A DNA stretch of 22,604 nt, from positions 1 to 22,604 of the forward strand of contig CAMWRO010000017.1 in assembly GCA_947176615.1 (NCBI GenBank), written 5' to 3'. The translations under genes and the position numbers were made by a program. Each line of letters opens with the position of its first letter. The first letter of the stretch is position 1. Of this stretch, positions 8,260-15,939 are shown piece after piece. Under the pieces are notes generated by a model. The model had not been told where the DNA came from and ran no database searches. It saw nothing but the letters and a program-made list of their open reading frames with translations. Origin of the DNA: an uncultured Porphyromonadaceae bacterium. GTDB lineage: Bacteria; Bacteroidota; Bacteroidia; Bacteroidales; Muribaculaceae.

Positions 8260-8311
8260 CAAAACACAACATCCCCCTTCTTCCCGTTTTTCAAGCGTTA
8301 AATAATGCAAA

Positions 8312-8351
8312 AATCTCCCCGGAACGGCAATGTGGCTTTTCCGGGGAGATT
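8312..8351 (-). terminator. Intrinsic terminator after the S41 peptidase gene
   Basis: The arms AATCTCCCCGGAA (8312-8324) and TTCCGGGGAGATT (8339-8351) form a perfect 13-bp stem with a 14-base loop. On the minus strand the hairpin runs directly into TTTGCATTATTT. It lies 28 bases past the peptidase stop codon and would end the parE-coaD-peptidase transcript before xylR. Confidence 0.88.
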
Positions 8352-8379
8352 ATATAAATTGTATGTATATGTATCTGTC

Positions 8380-9981
8380 TTACTTTTGTCCGGACAGCAA
8401 TCTGTCATAAACACCATCAGTGTTCATGACATCGAGCGCCGCCCGATAAATCGGATTCAGACTGTTTGCGACGCGGAAGTATGTCGCCTGATCATAGAGG
8501 TCGCGACCGATAAGCGCCTTTACAACCGTCGTCAGATATTCACGGGAAACAGCATATTGGTCGGCCTTGTATTCAACCCCTTCTTTCTCCCCGAACTCAA
8601 TCAGATTCTGCATCATGTCTTCAGTGACCGCAAACTCTTCGATAAACTTGTCGGCATTCTTATACTTTTTCTTCAATGCCGCGCGGTTGTCGTCGACATA
8701 GTCGAAACAGAAACGGTTGACAATACCCTTGGCCACAAGGTCTCGGTAATAAGTTGTATAAAACGTTGTGTCAATCGCCACAAAGCGGTCAGGCATGATA
8801 CCACCCCCGCCATATACCGGACGATGATTGCGCAGCGTGTAATAACGCAACGAATCATTGAGATGAATGCTGTCGGCACTCATAAATTCGCCTGAGGCAA
8901 GACGGTTGTCCATGTCATGACGGTAGTTGTCATCGTCGCCGTCGGCATAGGGTTTCTGAATACAGCGGCCCGAAGGGGTATAGTAACGCGAAACGGTCAG
9001 GCGCATCATCGACCCGTCGGGGAACGGGAAAGGACGCTGCACAAGCCCTTTGCCAAACGTGCGGCGCCCAACGATTGCGGCGCGGTCGTTGTCCTGCATC
9101 GCGCCCGACAGGATTTCGGATGCCGATGCCGAAAACTGGTTGACCATCAGCACCACCTTGCCGTCAAGGAAACTTCCGTCAGTCTCGGCCACATAATCGT
9201 GACGTCCTGCACGCGGCGACTCGGTATAGACCAGCCGGTCCCCCTTGCGCAGGAACATGTTGGAAATCTCGTAGGCGGGACGCAGATAACCACCGCCGTT
9301 GTCGGTGAGGTCAATGATGAGATTTTTCATTCCCTTCTTTTTCAACGACTTCATTGCATCCTCAACCTCGCGGGTTGTTGATTCGGCAAAACGAGCGATG
9401 CGGATATAGCCGGTATTTTTGTCAATCATGAACGAGGCATCGACACTATATATAGGTATATCCTCGCGCACGATGCGGAAATCAATCGGCTCGGGCGTGT
9501 TCTTGCGCACTACTTTGAGATTGGCCACCGTGCCGCGAGGCCCGCGCAGAATCTTCATAATCTCACTGTTTTTCTTCTTGACACCGGCTATAACGGTGTC
9601 ATTGCACGCGATGATTTTGTCACCGGCCATGATTCCGGCCTGTTCCGACGGCCCACCCGATATAGCCTCGATGACCGACAGCGTGTCGTTGAGAACTTGG
9701 AAACGGATGCCGATACCCGAGAATCCGCCTTCGAGCGGCTCGGTCAGCTCGCGGGTTTCCTCGGCGTTGGTATAGGTCGAGTGTGGGTCAAGGTCTTTGA
9801 GCATCGCCACGATGGCATCCTCGACCAGTTTGGTCGTGTCGGGGGTGTCGACATAGAAATTCTCAATAATCTGTTCGGCATACTGCAATTTGCGCACCGG
9901 CGTCATCTCGCGGCTCTGAGCCACAGCCACAGTTGCCAAGACGGCAGGGATGACAAATAATAGCGAAAATATTTTTTTCAT
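8380..9981 (-). CDS. S41-family C-terminal processing peptidase with PDZ domain, exported
   Basis: The 533-residue protein is a CtpA/Prc-type serine protease acting outside the inner membrane, probably in the periplasm. An N-terminal signal peptide (MKKIFSLLFVIPAVLATVAVAQ) is followed by a helical segment, a PDZ domain near residues 80-155 (GGFSGIGIRF, GIMAGDKI), and the S41 core. The catalytic pair is S286 in NQFSASASE and K311 in GRRTFGKGLVQ, with the standard 25-residue spacing. A further C-terminal region of about 180 residues includes a helical tail of unknown role. The frame is open for 17 codons upstream, but the ATG at 9979-9981 gives the signal peptide and is chosen. It follows coaD by 140 bases and is closed by a strong terminator. 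Confidence 0.93.
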   Translation of the reverse strand: MKKIFSLLFVIPAVLATVAVAQSREMTPVRKLQYAEQIIENFYVDTPDTTKLVEDAIVAMLKDLDPHSTYTNAEETRELTEPLEGGFSGIGIRFQVLNDTLSVIEAISGGPSEQAGIMAGDKIIACNDTVIAGVKKKNSEIMKILRGPRGTVANLKVVRKNTPEPIDFRIVREDIPIYSVDASFMIDKNTGYIRIARFAESTTREVEDAMKSLKKKGMKNLIIDLTDNGGGYLRPAYEISNMFLRKGDRLVYTESPRAGRHDYVAETDGSFLDGKVVLMVNQFSASASEILSGAMQDNDRAAIVGRRTFGKGLVQRPFPFPDGSMMRLTVSRYYTPSGRCIQKPYADGDDDNYRHDMDNRLASGEFMSADSIHLNDSLRYYTLRNHRPVYGGGGIMPDRFVAIDTTFYTTYYRDLVAKGIVNRFCFDYVDDNRAALKKKYKNADKFIEEFAVTEDMMQNLIEFGEKEGVEYKADQYAVSREYLTTVVKALIGRDLYDQATYFRVANSLNPIYRAALDVMNTDGVYDRLLSGQK

Positions 9982-10030
9982 AATTCTAAATCTGTTCGTG
10001 ATGTGTGTCAAGTGAAGAAAAGGTGAGTCC

Positions 10031-10073
10031 AAACTTTAAACCCAAACAGCAAACTTAAACTTTAAACCCAAAC
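10031..10073. repeat. Two direct copies of a 17-bp repeat in the coaD-peptidase gap
   Basis: AAACTTTAAACCCAAAC occurs at 10031-10047 and again at 10057-10073, a 26-base period. A related AAACCTTAAACC follows. The surrounding 50 bases are built almost entirely from TTAAAC/CCAAAC words, which suggests slippage or local duplication. No protein is encoded here. Confidence 0.7.
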
Positions 10074-10121
10074 CTTAAACCATATTAATATAACGATTCA
10101 CCGCCCCGGTCTGTTACCTTA

Positions 10122-10592
10122 TCATGGCAAAAATTCGTCGGTGGCATATCCGTAACGCCCGAGTTCCCTCACTATTGAAGAACTTATCGACGCATACTCG
10201 GGCAACGTGTAAAGAATGACTGTCTCAATGCCCGAAATGCGGCGGTTGACATCGGCAAGTGTGCGTTCATATTCAAAGTCGACCACCGACCGCACCCCGC
10301 GCAACATCCATCGGGCACCACATTTACGGCAGGCATCGACTGTAAGGCCCGCATAGGCCGTGACCTCCACACGCGGCTCATCGGCATAGACGGCGCGAAT
10401 GGAATCGAGACGGGCTGTCAGCGCGGCATCATCGGCGGCACATTTCTCGCTGTTATACCCGATAGCTATAACCACCTTGTCAAAAAGCGGCAGCGCACGG
10501 TCAACGAGTGACTTGTGCCCGAGAGTGAACGGATTGAAACTGCCGGGAAACAAAGCTATGCGCTCATCTGCGTCAGGAAATCTGCGAGTCAT
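10122..10592 (-). CDS. coaD: Phosphopantetheine adenylyltransferase
   Basis: The 156-residue cytoplasmic enzyme transfers AMP from ATP to 4'-phosphopantetheine, the penultimate step of coenzyme A synthesis. It shows the nucleotidyltransferase motif FPGSFNPFTLGH at residues 15-26 (T-x-G-H), MLRGVRS at 96-102, and the C-terminal ISSSIVRE at 136-143. All are CoaD signatures and the length is typical. The open frame continues far upstream inside parE, but homology begins at the ATG at 10590-10592. That start makes a 20-base overlap with the end of parE in another frame, so the two are probably translationally coupled. Confidence 0.95.
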   Translation of the reverse strand: MTRRFPDADERIALFPGSFNPFTLGHKSLVDRALPLFDKVVIAIGYNSEKCAADDAALTARLDSIRAVYADEPRVEVTAYAGLTVDACRKCGARWMLRGVRSVVDFEYERTLADVNRRISGIETVILYTLPEYASISSSIVRELGRYGYATDEFLP

Positions 10593-12531
10593 CTTCGACA
10601 ACAAGGTTTTCAATGATAAAATTCTGTCGGTCGGGGGTGTTTTTACCCATATAGAACTCCAGCAGCTCGGCCACGGCATCCTCCTTGCGTAGCGCAACGC
10701 GGTCCACACGCATGTCGGGCCCGATAAACCCGCGGAATTCCTCGGGCGAAATCTCGCCAAGACCTTTGAATCGGGTAATCTCGGCATTATCACCCAGCTT
10801 GCTGATGGCTGCGATACGCTCCTCGTCCGAGTAGCAATAGTAAGTCTCCGCATTCCCGGCTCCCGACTTGCTCCCTCGTTTCGATGTCTTGCGGTTGCGC
10901 ACACGGAACAGCGGTGTCTGCAACACATAGAGGTGCCCCTTCTTGATCATGTCGGGGAAGAACTGAAGGAAGAATGTCAGCAACAGCAAGCGGATGTGCA
11001 TACCGTCGACATCGGCATCGGTCGCGATTATCACATTGTTATAACGCAACCCGTCGATTCCCTCCTCGATATTGAGCGCGGCCTGCAACAGGTTGAACTC
11101 GTCATTTTCATAGACAATTTTCTGAGTCAGTCCGTAAGAGTTTTTCGGCTTGCCTCGCAACGAGAACACAGCCTGTGTCTCCACGTTGCGGATTTTTGTG
11201 ATTGACCCGGCAGCCGAGTCACCCTCGGTGATGAATATCGACGAGGCGAGTTTCTTCTCCTCGTCACCCTTCGGGTCGTTGAGATGAACGCGACAGTCAA
11301 GCAGCTTCTTATTGTGCAGATTGACCTTCTTGGCCTTCTCGCGGGCAAGTTTCGTGACACCCGCCATCGCCTTGCGCTCCCGCTCGCTGTCCTGCACCTT
11401 TTTCAGGATGATTGCAGCCACGTCGAGATTGCGGTGGAGGTAATTGTCAAGCTCTTTCTTTATAAAGTCACCGATAAACTTCGCCACAGTCGGACCGTCT
11501 GGCCCCATGTCGCGCGAGCCGAGCTTGGTCTTGGTCTGTGACTCGAACACCGGCTCCTCGACCTTGATTGACAGCGCGGCAACCATGCCGTTGCGGATAT
11601 CGGAATACTCGAAATTTCGGTCAAAATAATCCTTCATCGTGCGCGACACAGCCTCCTTGAACGCCGTCAGGTGAGTGCCGCCCTGTGTCGTGTGCTGACC
11701 GTTGACAAATGTATAATACTCCTCGCCATACTGGTCGATATGGGTCAGCGTGATTTCTATGTCCTCCCCTTTCAGATGAATCGGCGGGTAAAGCGGCTCC
11801 TTGGTCATGTTGTCGCGCAACAGGTCGAGCAAACCGTTTCGCGATATATAACGTTTCCCGTTAAAAACGATGGCAAGGCCGGTGTTGAGATATGTATAAT
11901 TCTTCAACATCGGGACGATGAACTCGTCACGGTAACGATAGTCCCTGAAAATCGACGGGTCGGCCGTGAAACGCACAAGCGTTCCCCCCGGCTCGTCGGT
12001 CGGGACAACGTCGCTCTCCTCAACGACTTCGCCGCAACGGTAAAGAACACTCTTTTTCTGACCGTCGCGTATACTGGAGATAAAAAACTCGGTCGACAGC
12101 GCATTCACCGCCTTTATACCCACACCGTTCAGACCCACCGACTTCTTGAAAGCCTTGGAGTCATATTTACCGCCGGTGTTCATCTTAGACGACGCATCCA
12201 CGAGCTTTCCGAGCGGAATGCCACGGCCATAGTCACGCACCGTCACCGTCTCCTCGACGACATCTACGGCAATCTGCTTGCCGAAACCCATCATGAACTC
12301 GTCAATAGCATTGTCGAGCACCTCCTTGATAAGCACATAAATTCCGTCGTCAAAATTGGAACCGTCGCCCAACTTGCCGATATACATACCCGGTCGCCGC
12401 CTGATGTGCTCCTTCCAGTCAAGGGTCTTGATGTCATCCTCGCTATAATTAGGGTCACGCTCGGCGCTGTTCAAGTCATCGACCAGCTCCGGGTCAAACA
12501 TATCTTGTGGTGAATTATCGTCAATTGCCAT
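10573..12531 (-). CDS. parE: DNA topoisomerase IV subunit B (type IIA topoisomerase ATPase subunit)
   Basis: The 652-residue ATPase subunit powers strand passage by topoisomerase IV, which decatenates replicated chromosomes. The GHKL ATPase domain shows E70 and N74 in EVLDNAIDE, DYGRGIP at 100-106 and GLNGVGIKAVNALS at 133-146. The Toprim domain shows EGDSAAG at 436-442 and DADVDG at 505-510, and RFKGLGE follows at 587-593. EGDSAAG in place of the EGDSAGG of standard GyrB, and the N-terminal YSEDDIKTLDWKEHIRRRPGMYIG, favour the ParE branch of Bacteroidetes over GyrB. The ATG at 12529-12531 is preferred over one seven codons upstream because the latter would begin close to the promoter. ParC is not in the window. 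Confidence 0.9.
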   Translation of the reverse strand: MAIDDNSPQDMFDPELVDDLNSAERDPNYSEDDIKTLDWKEHIRRRPGMYIGKLGDGSNFDDGIYVLIKEVLDNAIDEFMMGFGKQIAVDVVEETVTVRDYGRGIPLGKLVDASSKMNTGGKYDSKAFKKSVGLNGVGIKAVNALSTEFFISSIRDGQKKSVLYRCGEVVEESDVVPTDEPGGTLVRFTADPSIFRDYRYRDEFIVPMLKNYTYLNTGLAIVFNGKRYISRNGLLDLLRDNMTKEPLYPPIHLKGEDIEITLTHIDQYGEEYYTFVNGQHTTQGGTHLTAFKEAVSRTMKDYFDRNFEYSDIRNGMVAALSIKVEEPVFESQTKTKLGSRDMGPDGPTVAKFIGDFIKKELDNYLHRNLDVAAIILKKVQDSERERKAMAGVTKLAREKAKKVNLHNKKLLDCRVHLNDPKGDEEKKLASSIFITEGDSAAGSITKIRNVETQAVFSLRGKPKNSYGLTQKIVYENDEFNLLQAALNIEEGIDGLRYNNVIIATDADVDGMHIRLLLLTFFLQFFPDMIKKGHLYVLQTPLFRVRNRKTSKRGSKSGAGNAETYYCYSDEERIAAISKLGDNAEITRFKGLGEISPEEFRGFIGPDMRVDRVALRKEDAVAELLEFYMGKNTPDRQNFIIENLVVEDDSQIS

Positions 12532-12559
12532 AGTAGGGGTACATTTTCTCAATCTCCCG

Positions 12560-12591
12560 CAAATTTACTAAAATTCCCCGACAAAGACAAA
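12560..12591 (-). promoter_or_regulatory. Bacteroidetes-type promoter for parE
   Basis: On the minus strand TTTG (12588-12591) is followed after 20 bases by TAAATTTG (12560-12567), matching TTTG-N19-21-TAnnTTTG exactly. The start site would be near 12553, about 20 bases before the parE ATG. Confidence 0.78.
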
Positions 12592-12637
12592 TCCAATCAA
12601 CCCATCATCTATTCTGACGTGCCCATTTTACCTGAGA

Positions 12638-13288
12638 TTACTCGGCATTGTTTTTGAGCCAATCGGTGCGGACTTTGTCGGGGAGGTGCTTGACGGTGAA
12701 ATTGGAGAAGGTGGCTTTGAACCCGTCTCCGTCGGGACAGGCGGCAAACATGCCGATTTTCACGGGATGACACGCTTCCATCCATGCGTTACGCATCATC
12801 GTGTATTCCTTGTCGTCAAATGAATAGAATATCTCAACCGCGTCAAGACGGCGCACGGCCTTAATCCAGATTGCATCGACAGGATGGTCGAGAGCTATGA
12901 CGCTCCAGTCTGAAGTGTGATGCGTGACCACGGTGCTGAGATTATATTTCCCATCGACAAACTCTATGCCTGTCTTGATATAATTCTCATGGTCAAGGCG
13001 TATCATCATCCCGGCTTGGTCAAACCTCACTTTATAATCGCCCGAAATTTTGACTTTGGCCTCAAACTCGCCCCCGTATTCCGCATAATAAAACGGTGCG
13101 TCATCAACAGTAAAACCATAGTGGGATATGCGCCAATAATCACTGTGCGGAGTGACATCCATTGTAAGTGTCCCCGACGATATTTCCCATTTCTCAGGCT
13201 CATTGAACCAATTCATCTTTTCAAGCGTCTGCGCGCCTGCCATTTTCCCTAAAAGTGCCGCGATAGCGATAATGATTATTTTTTTCAT
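12638..13288 (-). CDS. Secreted DUF1349 domain protein (concanavalin-like fold)
   Basis: The 216-residue protein has a signal peptide (MKKIIIIAIAALLGKMAGAQ, residues 1-20) and a single DUF1349-type domain. Recognisable segments are the FNEPEKW start, the DQAGMMIRLDHENYIKTGIEF core and FAACPDGDGFKATFSNF near the end. This family has a beta-sandwich like laminarinases and lectins; no enzymatic activity is established and carbohydrate binding is only a guess. It is likely periplasmic or outer-surface; no lipobox cysteine is present after the signal. It is divergent from a LuxR-type regulator with an unusual shared promoter region, so that regulator may control it. No clear terminator follows it before parE. 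Confidence 0.85.
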   Translation of the reverse strand: MKKIIIIAIAALLGKMAGAQTLEKMNWFNEPEKWEISSGTLTMDVTPHSDYWRISHYGFTVDDAPFYYAEYGGEFEAKVKISGDYKVRFDQAGMMIRLDHENYIKTGIEFVDGKYNLSTVVTHHTSDWSVIALDHPVDAIWIKAVRRLDAVEIFYSFDDKEYTMMRNAWMEACHPVKIGMFAACPDGDGFKATFSNFTVKHLPDKVRTDWLKNNAE

Positions 13289-13317
13289 TGTCTACTTGCT
13301 TAGATTTAATAACTTTG
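13286..13317 (+). promoter_or_regulatory. Candidate promoter of the LuxR-type regulator
   Basis: TAACTTTG (13310-13317) fits the TAnnTTTG -7 element and ATTG (13287-13290) lies 19 bases upstream as a one-mismatch -33. It leads to the regulator ATG at 13376. The -7 element is the left half of the palindrome TAACTTTGCAAAGTTA, whose right half serves the opposing gene. Confidence 0.55.
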
Positions 13318-13349
13318 CAAAGTTAGGCACGCGCTAATGAAAGAGCAAT
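13318..13349 (-). promoter_or_regulatory. Candidate promoter of the DUF1349 gene
   Basis: On the minus strand TAACTTTG (13318-13325) is a -7 element with ATTG 20 bases upstream (13346-13349). Transcription would begin near 13311 and reach the DUF1349 ATG at 13288 after a leader of about 23 bases. It directly abuts the plus-strand -7 element, so the two promoters cannot be occupied at the same time. Confidence 0.6.
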
Positions 13350-13375
13350 GACTATAAATAACCATTTTTAAAGGC

Positions 13376-14113
13376 ATGAGCAAATTTCACGAACTTGACA
13401 GCATTCTGCGGAATCAGGATTTTGATGAGACCGAATCAGATTACGATTTTGTCGTGGCATACGCCAAAAGCTTGGCTATGATAGAACAGAGCATTGTCAT
13501 CGTCAGTGATTTACGCAACCGTTTCAACAGGATTTTCGCAGGACGGTTTGCCGATGAACTGGGAATCAAATGCTGCCTGACCGAAGACACTATCTGGGAG
13601 AAAGAGATTCTCGGATTGATGACTGAAGATGAGCGCGAGGAAAAATTCCTCGCCGAGTTGAGATTTCTGCATTATCTGCGACAACATCCCCAAAAACAAC
13701 GCGGCAATCTATACCTCATTTCCCGGCTGAGATTCAAGGCGCAAAGCGGCAAAACGGTTAACGTACAGCACCGCATGTATTATATCCATGACGAGCACAG
13801 CGACTCGGTGAGATTTGCCGTATGTATCTACGAGCCTCTTGTTGCCGAACTTCCATGCCGCAGCATGGCCGTCAACTCCGTCACAGGGATTAAAGAGGAA
13901 CTGACAACGACCGCCGACAACAGCATCCTGTCAAAGCGAGAAAAACAAGTCCTTGCCCTTATCGATAACGGCAAGACAAGCAACGAGATTGCTGCCTCAT
14001 TGTGCATCAGCCGCAATACCGTCAGCCGACACCGGCAGGAAATCCTCGCAAAACTGCAAGTCAAAAACTCAGTCGAAGCGTGCCACCGCGCCAAGTCTCT
14101 GCACATTATATAG
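13376..14113 (+). CDS. LuxR-type helix-turn-helix transcriptional regulator with PAS-like N-terminus
   Basis: The 245-residue regulator has a clear LuxR/FixJ-type DNA-binding domain at about residues 184-245 (LSKREKQVLALIDNGKTSNEIAASLCISRNTVSRHRQEI). The first 160 residues resemble the PAS-like sensory region common in Bacteroidetes LuxR-type regulators, with SIVIVSDLRNRFNRIFAGRFADELGI followed by a DTIWEKEIL...LRFLHYL segment. There is no phospho-acceptor receiver domain, so it is probably not a two-component response regulator. The signal it senses is unknown. It is transcribed away from the secreted DUF1349 gene and their promoters overlap, which makes that gene the leading candidate target. 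An AAAGG sits just before the ATG. Confidence 0.85.
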   Translation: MSKFHELDSILRNQDFDETESDYDFVVAYAKSLAMIEQSIVIVSDLRNRFNRIFAGRFADELGIKCCLTEDTIWEKEILGLMTEDEREEKFLAELRFLHYLRQHPQKQRGNLYLISRLRFKAQSGKTVNVQHRMYYIHDEHSDSVRFAVCIYEPLVAELPCRSMAVNSVTGIKEELTTTADNSILSKREKQVLALIDNGKTSNEIAASLCISRNTVSRHRQEILAKLQVKNSVEACHRAKSLHII

Positions 14114-14255
14114 CACAACACCTCCACGCAATACCGTCGAAAGCAAACCGGTTTGTCCGAGCACCGCGATTTATCGCGACAAGACAATGACATAAGTCAC
14201 TAAATAAAGACTCAGCAAAACAAAAAGACACAAATTCAGAACCAACACAATAAAA

Positions 14256-14516
14256 TATGCCGATTTCAACCGTCTGCTTGAAACCGAAGATGATTTATTG
14301 AGGTGGTGGAGCCGGGCGTTGCTTGACCAAGTATATGTTCTTGAACGGCGTTATGTGTGGATCGGCAGCAATGATGCGGCAAGCCGGTATGAGTCGCTCG
14401 TAAAGACCCGTCCCGAGATTATGACGCGGGTGCCGGTCAAATATATAGCCCAGTATCTAAATGTAAAGCCTGAAACTCTATCCCGTATCCGCGCCCGTCT
14501 CGCCCGAAAAAGCTGA
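14256..14516 (+). pseudogene. 5'-truncated Crp/Fnr-family regulator remnant
   Basis: The frame open from 14208 to the stop at 14514-14516 encodes, from about 14256, YADFNRLLETEDDLLRWW, a dimerisation-helix-like segment, then ASRYESLVKTRPEIMTRVPV and KYIAQYLNVKPETLSRIRAR. This is the C-terminal third of a Crp/Fnr regulator in the correct order: linker helix, then winged helix-turn-helix. The cyclic-nucleotide-binding domain (about 120 residues) is missing, and only about 140 bases separate it from the preceding gene, too few to hold it. There is no good ATG in frame; the only early start is TTG at 14298. It is most likely decay after a deletion. Expression as a small DNA-binding protein is possible but unproven. 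Its stop codon directly abuts that of tcdA on the other strand. Confidence 0.75.
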
Positions 14517-15287
14517 CTATTTACGGCCGAGGATGTCACGGATGACAAGGGAGGCGAGAGTGAAACCGAAAATGGCGGTGATGTGGACAAGGGCACCGTT
14601 GGTAACGGCCTTGTTGAATGTCATTGCCCCTGTCGGGTCGTCCATAAGCGACGCGGCGGGGTCGTTGCGCAGAAGCTCGGGCGAATAGACACACTTGAAT
14701 TTGCGCCTCGGCATCTGCCCGGTTTTCTTAAACCGGCGGCGCAGCGCGGCCGCGAGGGGACAGCCTGTGACTTTCCAGAACTCGGCCACATCTATGCGCG
14801 ACGGATCCATCTTCAATGCCGCGCCCATCGACGAAAACAGCCTCACGCCGCAACCGAGAGAAGTAGCGTTGAGAATCAGAAGGGCCTTGTCGGCAAGGGA
14901 ATCTATCGCATCGATGACATAGTCATATTGCGACAGGTCATAACTTGACGCTGTCTCAGCGTTATAATAATCATGTATTGCCGTAATACGGGCACGGGGA
15001 TTGATGTCGAGCAGCCGTTCCCTGACCACATCGACCTTTACACGCCCCACGGTGGAAGTTGTCGCGGGCATCTGGCGATTGACATTGGACAGCGCCACTC
15101 GGTCGGCGTCGACAATCGTAAGGTCGGTGATGCCTGACCTGACAAGAGCCTCGGCAGTCCAAGACCCCACGCCTCCGACCCCGAAAACAATGACACGGGC
15201 ACGGCCTATGGCATCAAGGCCGTCTAAACCGGTCAGACGTGCGACACGGTTAAAAATTCCTTGTGAATCAGCAGAGTTAGCGTCCAT
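14517..15287 (-). CDS. tcdA: tRNA threonylcarbamoyladenosine dehydratase
   Basis: The 256-residue E1-like enzyme uses ATP to cyclise N6-threonylcarbamoyladenosine at position 37 of tRNAs. It shows the ThiF/MoeB Rossmann core: FNRVARLTGLDGLDAI near the start, FGVGGVGSW at about residues 35-43 for ATP binding, VDADRVALSNVNRQ at 59-72, and STVGRVKVDVV at 78-88. The DPSRI...PLAAALRRR and KFKCVYSPE segments further on are typical of TcdA (YgdL) rather than MoeB or ThiF. The ATG at 15285-15287 is chosen; an ATG at 15320 would add eleven unconserved residues inside the upstream gene. It overlaps the end of that gene by 11 bases. Confidence 0.92.
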   Translation of the reverse strand: MDANSADSQGIFNRVARLTGLDGLDAIGRARVIVFGVGGVGSWTAEALVRSGITDLTIVDADRVALSNVNRQMPATTSTVGRVKVDVVRERLLDINPRARITAIHDYYNAETASSYDLSQYDYVIDAIDSLADKALLILNATSLGCGVRLFSSMGAALKMDPSRIDVAEFWKVTGCPLAAALRRRFKKTGQMPRRKFKCVYSPELLRNDPAASLMDDPTGAMTFNKAVTNGALVHITAIFGFTLASLVIRDILGRK

Positions 15288-15696
15288 CAGATGCCAGATC
15301 TCGATTTGGGTCAGTATCAATGTTCACATCGGGAAAATCCTCCTCGGAGGGTGACGGCAGAAAAAACATTTTCATCCGTTCCCAAAGTGACGGTTTCTCC
15401 ATCTTGACATGAATGTTCACATCGTCACTCTCTTTATCAAGAAACAATATGGAAGAATGCAGCACAATCGCAATGACGCTGTCAAATTCCACAATCGCGT
15501 TGATACGGTTAAGCGGAATCATCGAAAATGGCGACGACGGCTCGACGCTTCCGATATAGAGGAAATTCTCGTCAAGGAAAATCCCATGATTCTCGACCGC
15601 ACTGTCAAAAAGCAGTCCGACATTGAGTTCGTCAACCGACTGCGGAGGCCGGGAGAACTGACGGTAAAGTGTATCAATGACTTTCTTGGTTACCAT
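15277..15696 (-). CDS. Conserved-looking protein of unknown function
   Basis: I do not recognise this 139-residue protein. There is no signal peptide, membrane segment or cysteine-rich motif. Residues 25-95 read as alternating short hydrophobic strands (GIFLDENFLYIGSV, FSMIPLNRINAIVEF, VIAIVLHSSILFLD), a pattern that could be a small beta-barrel of the PH/GRAM type, though that is only an impression. The tail beyond residue 110 is acidic and proline-containing and probably disordered. It is read together with tcdA, overlapping its start by 11 bases, so translational coupling is likely. The oadB terminator isolates the pair from the operon upstream. The coupling to tcdA and normal codon use argue that it is a real gene. 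Confidence 0.75.
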   Translation of the reverse strand: MVTKKVIDTLYRQFSRPPQSVDELNVGLLFDSAVENHGIFLDENFLYIGSVEPSSPFSMIPLNRINAIVEFDSVIAIVLHSSILFLDKESDDVNIHVKMEKPSLWERMKMFFLPSPSEEDFPDVNIDTDPNRDLASDGR

Positions 15697-15875
15697 AACA
15701 AGGTATTTTGAGAGATTCCCCTGTGAAAAAGCGGAATCAGGATGGTTAGTGCGGTGCGACAGTTAAGAGGTTGTTGAGAAAGAGTTTTTGAGAAATTTTG
15801 GTTAAAGAGGTAATCAGCTTATCGCATCGCTCACTAATTCTAACAAAAGTATCTAAAAAAATGTTCAACGTCAGG

Positions 15876-15923
15876 TAAAAAAGAAACGTCATTGCCACGA
15901 GCATCCTCGTGGCAAGACGTTTC
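15876..15923 (-). terminator. Strong intrinsic terminator after oadB
   Basis: On either strand GAAACGTC and TTGCCACGAG (15883-15901, with one bulged A) pair with CTCGTGGCAA and GACGTTTC (15906-15923), an 18-bp stem closed by a CATC tetraloop. Read on the minus strand it is followed at once by TTTTTT (15877-15882). It lies 17 bases past the oadB stop and ends the methylmalonyl-CoA decarboxylase operon. Confidence 0.93.
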
Positions 15924-15939
15924 AAAGTCGAAATAGGGT

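Larger units (their letters stand above)
8008..8379. other. Intergenic region between xylR and the S41 peptidase gene
   Basis: These 372 bases hold the xylR promoter and inverted repeat on the left, three copies of a 9-mer in the middle, and the peptidase terminator on the right. The stretch from about 8160 to 8250 is C-rich, lacks any convincing open frame, and shows nothing I can assign. Confidence 0.6.

Noticed and set aside
11671..12513. 280-codon plus-strand frame opposite parE
   Set aside because: Antisense shadow of parE with no family resemblance.
14164..14178. CGCGA-TTTA-TCGCG hairpin after the LuxR-type gene considered as a terminator
   Set aside because: The stem is only five base pairs and no T-run follows on the plus strand, so it was not listed as a terminator.
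15844..15851. TACTTTTG as a -7 element for the unknown gene upstream of tcdA
   Set aside because: It matches TAnnTTTG on the minus strand, but there is no TTTG-like box 19-21 bases upstream and the leader would be about 140 bases.
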